24,523 nt of DNA from Entamoeba invadens IP1 (Eukaryota; Evosea; Mastigamoebida; Endamoebidae). This document shows, piece by piece, positions 8,785 to 16,231 of the stretch. The DNA is taken from NCBI RefSeq assembly GCF_000330505.1, contig NW_004191770.1:20735-45257 (forward strand). Direction: 5' to 3'. Under the pieces are notes generated by a model that did not search any database, was not told the DNA's origin, and saw nothing but the letters and a program-made list of their open reading frames with translations. Made by a program: the position numbers and the translations under genes. Position 1 is the stretch's first letter. Each line of letters opens with the position of its first letter.

Positions 8785-10245
8785 TTAGATTTCGAGAGCG
8801 GTGTTGACTTCCTCCTCAATCATTTCTTTGCTTGCTGCCATTTCCTTGAAGAGTTCCGTCATTTTGTCGACCTTCTTTACAGCCTCTTTTGCCTTCTTCA
8901 GCGACTTTTCGATGCCAGCCTTCGAAACGTCGACACTTAATTCTCTCTTCACCTCTTTGATAACTTCTCTTTGTTGCTCTTTCTTCCCCATTTGTTTCAT
9001 TTTCATCAAATTTTCATTTCTGATTTTTTTCATTTCGTCACACGCAGTTTCTTTGATAATTTGCTCGATGGTTTTTTTGACCTTTTTCTCTTCTTTTTTG
9101 TTGTTTTGAACAGTCTGAGTCGCGTTCTGTGTTTTTGGTGCCGTTCTCACAATGTTTTTCAAATCGACATTCTTCACTTCGTTTTTCTTTATGTTCGTGT
9201 CAATCATCTTTCCAGCCTTTTTCGCAATTTTGTCAACCACCTCGTCAATGCCACGCTTAACAACTTGTTTCTCTGAAACTCCCTTTGAACATATTTTGTT
9301 TGTCCTTTCAACTTTTTTCGCCGCTTTTACCACAGCCAAGCTTGACCTTTTCAGTTTCTTCATCATTTTATTTAAAGTCGCTCTGTACTCGTTGACTCCG
9401 TTGTTCATTTTTTCTCTCTGTTTTTTCATCAATCGAATTTGTTTCAAAGTTTCTGTTCTCTTCTTCTCGGTCATCAGGTCCATGTTCATCTCAAGTTTTT
9501 CAACGTTGTCGTCGATTTTCTTTGCAAGTTCGTAACTCTCTTTCGCTTTATGTCCAACCGCCTGTTCTATTTTAACAACCATCTCCTCAAGCAATTTGTT
9601 GTATTGTTCTGAACTTCTTTTTATCATCGCGTTCTTCAAAAACGGGGTTTCTTCAAATTTTCTGTTGAGTCGCTGCATCTCCTTCTCAACGTCTTCCAAT
9701 TTTTTCTTTTGAACTTCAATTGGGTCTGCATCATTCGTTTTCATCAAATAGTCGCCCATGTCATTTGCTTGAACAATCATACCCTCGTGTTGGAATTGGT
9801 CGACCTGTGGCGATGACAAATAGCTATTTGAAAATGCGAGTCGTGCTTCGTCAACACCCAAAAGTGCAAGGTGGTTCACGTGAAGTCGGTTCAATAAATT
9901 GAGTTGTCGAATAACTCTGCTTTGTTCGAGTGGTGACAACACACGAAGAATTTTATACATTTTTGACAACACAAGTCGCTTTGTACGGGCGATTTTCCGC
10001 AACGAAATCCGCTCCTCTCTTACTTTCTGCCGTGCCTTGTTTCTATCGGAAGACAACCCAACGTGTGTCAAGTCCTGGTTGTCTGCGTCCAACTCATTCA
10101 TGATGTTTAACTCGGTCGCTTCCAACGCTTTCATTTTCTCCTCGAGCAAATTGATCCCATTTTTGATCCTGGTAATGCCTTGGGCAACGATGCCCTCGTT
10201 GTCCGCACACGCCGCGTAAAATAACGGGATGAGTAGTAATAACAT
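8785..10245 (-). CDS. secreted Lys/Glu-rich coiled-coil protein, function unknown
   Basis: The protein has 486 residues from the first ATG (10245). The frame extends 34 codons upstream but without an ATG. It opens with a good signal peptide, MLLLLIPLFYAACA, with cleavage likely after ACA at residue 14. The rest is almost all charged helix with heptad-like spacing of Leu/Ile/Met (LEDVEKEMQRLNRKFEE, KLEEMVVKIEQ-like blocks). A less ordered stretch rich in Thr, Gln and Asn (TAPKTQNATQTVQNN) lies near residue 380. No transmembrane segment follows the signal and there is no KDEL-type retention signal at the end (NTALEI). There are few cysteines, so it is not a Cys-rich lectin. Likely a secreted or vesicle-lumen fibrous protein; I recognise no family. 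The coding stretch is clearly less AT-rich than its flanks. Confidence 0.7.
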   Translation of the reverse strand: MLLLLIPLFYAACADNEGIVAQGITRIKNGINLLEEKMKALEATELNIMNELDADNQDLTHVGLSSDRNKARQKVREERISLRKIARTKRLVLSKMYKILRVLSPLEQSRVIRQLNLLNRLHVNHLALLGVDEARLAFSNSYLSSPQVDQFQHEGMIVQANDMGDYLMKTNDADPIEVQKKKLEDVEKEMQRLNRKFEETPFLKNAMIKRSSEQYNKLLEEMVVKIEQAVGHKAKESYELAKKIDDNVEKLEMNMDLMTEKKRTETLKQIRLMKKQREKMNNGVNEYRATLNKMMKKLKRSSLAVVKAAKKVERTNKICSKGVSEKQVVKRGIDEVVDKIAKKAGKMIDTNIKKNEVKNVDLKNIVRTAPKTQNATQTVQNNKKEEKKVKKTIEQIIKETACDEMKKIRNENLMKMKQMGKKEQQREVIKEVKRELSVDVSKAGIEKSLKKAKEAVKKVDKMTELFKEMAASKEMIEEEVNTALEI

Positions 10246-11068
10246 CCTAATAGTATGATTTTTTAGTTTTTTTTCTTTCTTTGATTTTTGTTTTTCCAAT
10301 TTTTTCAATCCTTTTATGTTTTTTCTTTCCAACTTTTTTAATCCCAAGTTCTCATTTTTCAGTTCTTTTCATTTTTCTTCCTAAATGATTTTTTTAGTTA
10401 TATTTTATAATATTTTTATTTATATTTCGGGGTTATTGTGTAATTTTGGGAAGTTCATCTTGTTGATTTTTAAACTTACAATTTGTTATAATAAAATTAT
10501 TATTTTAATTAACTATTTATTTATTTGACAATATAATAAATTTATAATAAATAATACTATCATTTATTATCATGATTTATTTACTTTTTTTAAAGTAAAT
10601 AAACACCTCATTATTTGGTCCGTTATTGGTCCAAATTATTTTACGTTAAAAAATAACTAAAACGAAACCATATAACAATGATTGTGTTATAGTAAATTAA
10701 TAATTTAAAAAATATTAATATTCACTTCGGCAAGTATTTTCATATTTAATTTTTTTAAAATATTTTTAGACACTTATTATACCATAATGATACAATAAAA
10801 CCCACAAATAAAACGGGATATTTTCAATTTCAATGGCAGGTTATACAAATCAAAAATTGTCAATCTGTTAAAAATGGTGAGATTGGAACAAACACGTATC
10901 AAAATGAAATCAAAACCTTTTCAAATATATTAATATAAATTGAAATTATGGTAATCCCGAATCATAGCGCCAAACATCCGCCAAAAGTCCCACATTTTCG
11001 AAGTAAAAATTTGATGCAAAATTACTAAGAAAAAACGATGATAATCACTAACTATTTTAGCAAGGTGA
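10246..11068. other. spacer upstream of the ClC and coiled-coil genes
   Basis: This divergent spacer of 823 bases holds the upstream regions of both flanking genes. The first 100 bases are A-rich on the minus strand, probably the leader of the coiled-coil gene. A perfect 12-bp hairpin with a four-base T loop lies at 10576-10603. TTGGTCC occurs twice near 10615-10635 within an imperfect inverted repeat (ATTTGG / CCAAAT). AAAACGGGAT occurs near 10818. No gene is seen. Confidence 0.55.
10576..10603. repeat. perfect 12-bp hairpin
   Basis: TTTATTTACTTT at 10576-10587 is the exact reverse complement of AAAGTAAATAAA at 10592-10603, with TTTT as loop. The arms are AT-rich, so chance formation in this composition is possible. 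Confidence 0.5.
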
Positions 11069-13288
11069 ATGGATCAAAAGACATATCTCCTTCAAACAAA
11101 ACTTCCCGAGTCCCCCACCCCCGAAGATCACATCATTGACAAAGAATCTCCGTTCAATCAAAGTGATGTTTTTGAGTTATATGAGATCCAAGACCTAGAC
11201 CCTTCCGCCACGAATTTAGACAACGTTCTAGTGAAGATTTCTGCGGAGAGAAAAGGTGAAGAAGTCGTGAAGAAGCACGGGAAGGTCTTTAACTTGATAA
11301 AGAAGTTAGCTCTCTTTCAAATCTGTGGATTTAAAGGGACCCTTATTCACGTCTCTGCTCTCTACTTAGCTATCTTAGGGCTTCTCTCTGCTTTAGTAGG
11401 TGTTGCGATGGACATTTCCATTGAGCAGTTATTTCGCTTGAAACATTATATTTCTTTTGTGTATGACAACATCTTCTATTCGATCTTTATATGGATCGCG
11501 TTCACTCTTCTCTTTGTCACTCTTGCGTTCTTTTGGACTCGAATTGTATCTCCTGCTGCTGCGGGGTCTGGGGTATCGGAGATGAAAGTGACATTATTAG
11601 GTAATAAATTACCAAATTTACTAACCTTTCGAACAATGGTAGCCAAAGTCGTTGGGTTAGTCTTAGTGATAGGCTGTGGGATATGGGCGGGGTTTGTTTT
11701 TCAATTCAATTCTACTGATATTATATATTAATAAATATTAATAAATATTAACAAATATTAACACTTAGAAAGGAAGGACCTTTCATTCACATCGCGTCTT
11801 GTATTGCAGTCCAACTCACTCGAATACCTATCTTCCATTTTCTTCGAGAATCAAATGAGTTGTTCATGCAAATCTTATCGACGGCTTGCGGGTGTGGTGT
11901 ATCGTCGAATTTTGGTACAACAATAGGAGGACTTCTCTTCTCTGTTGAAGTCACAGCAACATATTATCCAGTCAGAAATTATTGGTTTGGGACGTTCAGT
12001 TCGGTGATTGCTGCGTTTACATTCCGAGCAATATATAACACATATATCAATCGACCATCACTCTATATGGGACTTTTAAGTATCGATTATACATTCAATC
12101 CACTCTTATTCAAAGACAGTTTACTCTCGATACTCACAGGAATCGTCTGCGGATGCTTTGCAGTTCTCTTTGTCTTTACCGTTTCTGCTGTTTTCCATAC
12201 ACGACAGTTTCTTCGAAAATATAAGTTTGGGCGCCCGCCTTATTTCTACTTACTTTTAGTCGCACTGTTGACAGCTACCGTCACTGCCCCGTGGAATGGA
12301 AAGAGATCACCACTGTCATTATCAACAAACAACACATTGAATATTCTTTTTTCAAACGAATCGTTGGAAAGCGAATTTGGGTATCACTATATGCTCACTC
12401 TATTCTTCACATTCATCGCACGGTTCTGTTTAATTGCAATGTCAGTGTCAATCCCCGTCCCAGCTGGTCTCTTTTCAACGAATATACTGATAGGATCTAT
12501 TCTGGGAAGACTCATTGGGGAATGGATGGTCTACTTCGGAGTGTCAAATGAACTTGGCCCGTCCGGACTGGCTATAATTGGTGGAGCTTGCTTTGTAGGT
12601 GCTACAACACAAACTTTTTCCTCTGCAGTCATATTGATGGAACTCACTGACAACATTCAACTGATTATTCCGATGCTTATTGCGACCGTAGTCACTATTT
12701 CATTGAGTCGATTGTTAACAGTGAGCGTGTATGACAGAATTTCAATGGATAAGAAACTGCCACATATCCCTGACATTCAATATTCGTCACACCAAACAGC
12801 TGACAACGTCATGGAAACTAATTTAATTGCTGTGCCCGAATTTACAAATATAGTGGAATTGAAGGAAATTGTCGACGCATATAAAACAGTCACAGAGAAA
12901 TTACTTCCCGTCGTCAATAACACTGGTTTGTTTTCTTATTATTATATTATTATATTATTATTATTTTATTATTAATAAATTCATTTGGGCAAAGGCATTG
13001 ACTCATCATCTAGAGAACTCTATTCTTTTGGGGCAAATAGAACTCAGTGTACTCAGGAAAATATCCGACTCTGATATGCCAGAATCCGTCGCTAGTAAGT
13101 TCTTGTTGGACTACCAAGAAAGCCCATTGCACTTGTTGAGGTCTACACCACTCAGTGAAATTCATATGTTGTTCATCGCCGCACAAATTGACTCTGCTTT
13201 TGTCACGTCAAATGGGAGACTCATTGGAGAGGTTAACAAGAAGAACTTATCCGATGCAATCCAGAAACAAATGAAAATTTTATTCTAG
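11069..13288 (+). CDS. ClC-family voltage-gated chloride channel, three exons
   Basis: Joining 11069-11691, 11769-12925 and 13014-13288 gives 2055 bases, or 684 residues, with both junctions in frame. About 90 cytosolic residues precede a ClC membrane domain, followed by two CBS domains. Filter motifs: GSGVSE at 166-171 (usually GSGIPE); GKEGPFIHIASC from 208, its first Gly codon split by intron 1, with gating Glu E210; and VPAGLFSTNILIG, where GxFxP has become G441-L-F443-S-T445. LLFSVEVTATYYPVRNYW has Val269 at the position where ClC exchangers carry the proton glutamate (LFSxEE), so it reads as a channel. Exon 3 completes CBS1 (NTENSILLGQIELSVL) and encodes CBS2. Entamoeba ClC channels are known; whether this one sits in the plasma membrane or a vesicle is not visible. 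Confidence 0.9.
11692..11768 (+). other. ClC intron 1 (77 bases)
   Basis: It starts GTTTGTTTTT and ends ACACTTAG, the Entamoeba intron pattern. Removal joins GCG GG to A AAG GAA GGA CCT, restoring the invariant ClC motif GKEGP across the junction. The inside is AT-rich with ATTAATAAAT-like repeats. Confidence 0.92.
12926..13013 (+). other. ClC intron 2 (88 bases)
   Basis: It starts GTTTGTTTTC, has a run of TATTATTATT and ends CATCTAG. Of the nearby AG sites tested, this one keeps frame, giving NNTENSILLGQIELSVL, which matches the usual CBS1 end of ClC proteins. Confidence 0.85.
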
Positions 13289-13312
13289 TGTTCGTCATTT
13301 TATTATTATTTA

Positions 13313-13356
13313 AACCATTACAGATAATACTGTGATGAGTACTATTTGTAATGGTT
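13313..13356. repeat. 19-bp-arm hairpin just after the ClC stop
   Basis: The arms at 13313-13331 and 13338-13356 match at 17 of 19 positions around a GTGATG loop; in RNA one of the two mismatches would be a G-U pair. The first base lies 25 bases past the ClC stop, so it may be in the 3' UTR. A fragment AAACCATTAC recurs near 13506. Confidence 0.6.
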
Positions 13357-13401
13357 CACTCGAATAACAAATAATTACAAGACTGAAACTTTTTTAAATC
13401 T

Positions 13402-13442
13402 TAACTATACAGTATAGATAATAGTACTATAATGGATAGTTA
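13402..13442. repeat. 41-bp imperfect palindrome with flanking direct repeats
   Basis: The outer 16 bases of each half pair at 14 positions (TAACTAT at one end, ATAGTTA at the other). AAGACTGAAA occurs at 13379-13388 and again at 13443-13452, on either side of it. This could be a small insertion relic. Confidence 0.5.
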
Positions 13443-13565
13443 AAGACTGAAATTTGGTCAAATACTAGAACTATACTTTAGAATACAAAATAACTAGAGA
13501 ACTTCAAACCATTACCACTAGATTTTTGGAATAAAGTTTTAGTTATTATTAATAACTCATAACTA

Positions 13566-13783
13566 TAGTAGGGGAAATGAACCTTAGCCCAGGAAATGTA
13601 CTTTAGACAAAGTAATTCCGATATTTTTCTTTAAAAACACGGGTTTTTACTAAAAAAACAAATATTTTAGAAAATTGACTTTTATATTGGTATAGTTTAT
13701 TATTTTAATATAACAATAGAAAATAATTAGTTTTTTTTTGAACTAAGGTTAATTTGCTGGGCGAAGGTTTAATGGCCCAACTG
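13566..13783. mobile_element. MITE-like element with ~41-bp terminal inverted repeats and TA flanks
   Basis: The left end (13566-13606, TAGTAGGGGAAATG...) matches the reverse complement of the right end (13743-13783, CAGTTGGGCCATTA...) at about 30 of 41 positions, including AACCTT, GCCCAG and AAAT blocks in the same order. TA stands directly outside both ends (13564-13565 and 13784-13785), as expected for Tc1/mariner insertion. The 136-base middle is AT-rich and codes for nothing. Ends beginning CAGT fit mariner/pogo-type termini. With no transposase it would be non-autonomous and, given the arm divergence, old. Confidence 0.6.
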
Positions 13784-14206
13784 TATTGTTTTTCTGATAG
13801 AAGTGAACAACAGAAAGAAACTTGAAATTACCACAAAAGAAATACAATATTAATTAAATAGTAAAGTACAATAACTTCAAATAGTAAATTTGAATAATTA
13901 TAAATACTAGTTTAGTAAAACCATAGATTTAACACAATTATTCGAAATAAAAAAAAATAGAAAACAAGGAATGGAGAGAATTGAATCAAATGTGAAAAAG
14001 GCTTTGATTTTATGGGCGGAATAAAAATAAGGAATAGGAAAGTCAATAAAAGTTGAAGGACTAATAAATGGCAGAGTGGAAAACAAAAGGAGGAACAACA
14101 CGAGACTGACACGACACAGGAGACATGGCTAAACAGTATCTGAGACTATAGAGTCACATGCGGGCATACAAATGCGTGCATAGGCAAACAAAAAACAGAA
14201 CAATAG

Positions 14207-14374
14207 GAGTCGGTCACATCAAACACACTTATAAGAGCATTACAAACATCTTTTATAATGTCAACGGAATTTGAATTGAAAATGTATTTTTGGAATTGGT
14301 TGGGGGAAGAACAAACAAAAGGGTACGACGTACAGAACCATTATAATGAGAGATCTGCCAATCTGCCGTATTTA
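14207..14374 (+). CDS. possible Argonaute exon before the assembly gap (PAZ end?)
   Basis: A plus-strand frame is open from 14207, right after a TAG that could be a splice acceptor, up to the gap, giving 56 codons. It contains an ATG at 14258. The end, KGYDVQNHYNERSANLPYL, resembles the stretch closing a PAZ domain, where Argonautes read roughly TV-x-x-YF...LP-x-L. If so, it belongs to the same gene as the PIWI segment after the gap. A match this short is weak, and the segment could be unrelated sequence joined by scaffolding. Confidence 0.3.
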
Positions 14375-14474
14375 NNNNNNNNNNNNNNNNNNNNNNNNNN
14401 NNNNNNNNNNNNNNNNNNNNNNNNNNNNNNNNNNNNNNNNNNNNNNNNNNNNNNNNNNNNNNNNNNNNNNNNNN
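14375..14474. other. assembly gap of 100 N
   Basis: Exactly 100 N, the usual placeholder for a gap of unknown size. An Argonaute needs far more than 33 residues between a PAZ end and the PIWI segment at 14475, so the true distance is probably several hundred bases or more. Confidence 0.95.
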
Positions 14475-15824
14475 ATCCCAACTCAATGCATCAAGCCAAA
14501 CACTTTGAGAAGACCGACCCTCACTCCAGTTATTACAATGATTACACTTCAAATGCAAGGAAAGATGGGAGGTGTACCATGGAAGGTTGATGTTGACCCA
14601 ATCTTCGCTGATGGTATGACTGTTGGTATTGATGTCATCTCAGCGGGCAAGGATAGAGAGATTGTTGGCATTGTGAGCAGTGTTGACAAAGAGTTTACTG
14701 TTTACAAGAAGAACTCAGTTGTTGAAAAGAAGGGACTCCATCTCAGCGGCATTCACATTGATGAGTTCATGAGAGACGCGTTTGAGGAGTACAAGAAAAT
14801 GAATGGCGCATATCCAAAGAAGCTTGTGGTGTACAGAGGTACAGTCAACAGCGGAGATCTCAAGAACTTAAAGAACGGAGAGATTGCTGTTATAAAGAAG
14901 ACAGTCGAGGCTGTTGCCCCAACCACCGAATTTGTATACATCACTGTGAACAACAAACACGACATGAAGTTCTTTGCTAAGGACCAAAACGACTTTATGG
15001 GTCCACTCCCAGGTACTGTTATTTCCGAAGGAGTCATCAAGAATGACTTGTTCCAGTTCTATTTGGTTTCACATGTTCCAAAGAAGGGTATGGTCAAGCC
15101 ATCGCTCTACTTTGTTCTTGAGAATTCGTTTGCAAACATCAACCAATCAGCGTTGTTCAACTTCACATACCAACTTGCTCATTTGTACTTCAATGGTACC
15201 AACTCAGTCTGCTTCCCAACTTCATTGTATCAGGCGAACAAGTTCTGCAAAATGTTGAACGAGTGTGGTTATGTCGAAGGGACTAGAAAGAAACAGCAAC
15301 AAGGAGGATCGGGAAGAGGCAGAGGATACCAGGGAACATCACTCAGAGGAAGAGGGTCTGATAGACGCGACTTCCGTGAAGACAACAGAAGAGTCGACTA
15401 CCGAGATGACAGAAGAGGAGCTGATAGACGTGATGACAGACGCGACGATTATAGAAGAGATGATCGACATGATGATTACAGAAGAGATGCGGACATTTAC
15501 AGGGATCGACGTGATGATTACCGTGACGACAGAGACAGTAGGAGGGATGAAAGAAGAGATGACCGAGGATATCGTAGAGACGACAAGGACGATTACAGAA
15601 GAGACGATAGAGACTATCGCAGAGATGACCGCCAAAGCGAGAGACGTGACGACTACAGAAGAGACAGCCGATACGATGACAGAAGAGATAGTCGTGACTC
15701 TGGACGCAGAGATGATTATAGAAGAGACACCAAATACGATGACCGCCGCGATGACCGAGATAGCCACAGAGACAACGACTACAGAAGGGATGACAAGAGA
15801 GATGATAGAGATAGACGTTACTAA
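14475..15824 (+). CDS. Argonaute/Piwi protein, PIWI domain and DR-rich tail (5' part missing)
   Basis: The 449 visible residues start inside a PIWI domain with PTQCIKPNTL, KMGGVPW and TVGIDV, then VVYRGTVNSGDL, YITVNNKHDMKFF, PLPGTVI, DLFQFYLVSHV, KPSLYFVLEN and NFTYQLAHLYF. These are the usual Argonaute landmarks in order. Against human AGO2, the catalytic tetrad reads D53 (present), E97 (probably present), G122 in place of D669 and N255 in place of H807, so slicing is unlikely. After residue ~270 comes an RGG-like part (GSGRGRGYQ), then ~160 residues made of RRDDYRRD-like units with no hydrophobic core. Entamoeba Argonautes bind 27-nt small RNAs with 5' polyphosphates and silence genes in the nucleus; from memory E. 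histolytica Ago2-2 has a DR-rich region. The 5' part is lost in the gap. Confidence 0.88.
   Translation: MPTQCIKPNTLRRPTLTPVITMITLQMQGKMGGVPWKVDVDPIFADGMTVGIDVISAGKDREIVGIVSSVDKEFTVYKKNSVVEKKGLHLSGIHIDEFMRDAFEEYKKMNGAYPKKLVVYRGTVNSGDLKNLKNGEIAVIKKTVEAVAPTTEFVYITVNNKHDMKFFAKDQNDFMGPLPGTVISEGVIKNDLFQFYLVSHVPKKGMVKPSLYFVLENSFANINQSALFNFTYQLAHLYFNGTNSVCFPTSLYQANKFCKMLNECGYVEGTRKKQQQGGSGRGRGYQGTSLRGRGSDRRDFREDNRRVDYRDDRRGADRRDDRRDDYRRDDRHDDYRRDADIYRDRRDDYRDDRDSRRDERRDDRGYRRDDKDDYRRDDRDYRRDDRQSERRDDYRRDSRYDDRRDSRDSGRRDDYRRDTKYDDRRDDRDSHRDNDYRRDDKRDDRDRRY
15304..15821 (+). repeat. RDD/RRD-coding low-complexity repeat
   Basis: This segment encodes the tail of the Argonaute. Units such as GATTACAGAAGAGA and GACGACTACAGAAG recur irregularly with codon-level variation, giving RRDDYRRD and relatives more than ten times. 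The same composition keeps the other frames open, so overlapping open frames here are by-products. Confidence 0.85.
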
Positions 15825-16000
15825 CTGATGGGCAAAACCTGTTTTATTTTTTTAGCATCTTATTTTACCACACGACAATATTGTTTATATAATCAATTTC
15901 TACACTTTTCAACACTTATTCATATTGCGTTTCTTATGATGAAATTTACATCAAGAAAAGATAAAATGAATTCATAGAGAATTTATTTTTACAAAAAGAA

Positions 16001-16083
16001 GGCCCCGTAGCACAGTCGGTAGTGCATCGTACTTATAGAATAGAGATATGCGAGGGTCGCGGGTTCGATCCCCGCCGGGACCA
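16001..16083 (+). tRNA. tRNA-Ile(UAU) with a 10-base intron
   Basis: The cloverleaf is complete: acceptor GGCCCCG/CGGGACC with discriminator A (C3 faces A70, a mismatch); D stem GCAC/GTGC (16010-16013, 16022-16025); anticodon stem TCGTA/TGCGA (16027-16031, 16049-16053); T stem GCGGG/CCCGC with loop TTCGATC. The anticodon loop is too long by 10 bases; placing an intron after position 37 (16038-16047) gives loop C-T-TAT-A-A and anticodon UAU, which reads AUA. A T5 run follows at once (16084-16088), a Pol III stop. UAU isoleucine tRNAs of other eukaryotes often carry introns. The next 148 bases to the J-domain gene hold no second tRNA. Confidence 0.88.
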
Positions 16084-16191
16084 TTTTTAAAAATTTTAAT
16101 TTTTCTTGAAATTCGAAAAAATTCTCTCTCGACTCAAATCGTTATCTTCAGCCCACTTTTTTTTCTTGTTTCTGTCTTTCTCTGAAAGTTG

Positions 16192-16203
16192 TTTTAAATA
16201 AAA
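16192..16203 (+). promoter_or_regulatory. TATA-like element of the J-domain gene
   Basis: TTTTAAATAAAA lies 29-40 bases before the ATG at 16232, the same spacing as TATA-like boxes of three other genes in this window. It resembles the Entamoeba GTATTTAAA element only loosely. Confidence 0.35.
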
Positions 16204-16231
16204 TAACTCGAAAAGAATAACAAAACACAAG

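Larger units (their letters stand above)
13289..14206. other. palindrome-rich spacer between ClC and the Argonaute region
   Basis: No gene is seen. The left half (13313-13783) contains two palindromes and an inverted-repeat element listed separately. The right half (13790-14206) is A-rich with stops in all three plus frames. It becomes less AT-rich after about 14050 with no recognisable product, and could be upstream sequence or an intron of the interrupted Argonaute gene. Confidence 0.5.

Noticed and set aside
11860..12975. Treating the ClC middle exon as a separate gene
   Set aside because: It begins at a TTG in mid-domain; two canonical introns join it in frame to the flanking exons and restore GKEGP and the CBS domains.
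15265..15828. Long plus-strand frame rich in Thr/Glu/Met, and a Val/Ile/Ser-rich minus-strand frame at 15339-15767
   Set aside because: Both are alternative readings of the RDD repeat that encodes the Argonaute tail; repeats keep all frames open.
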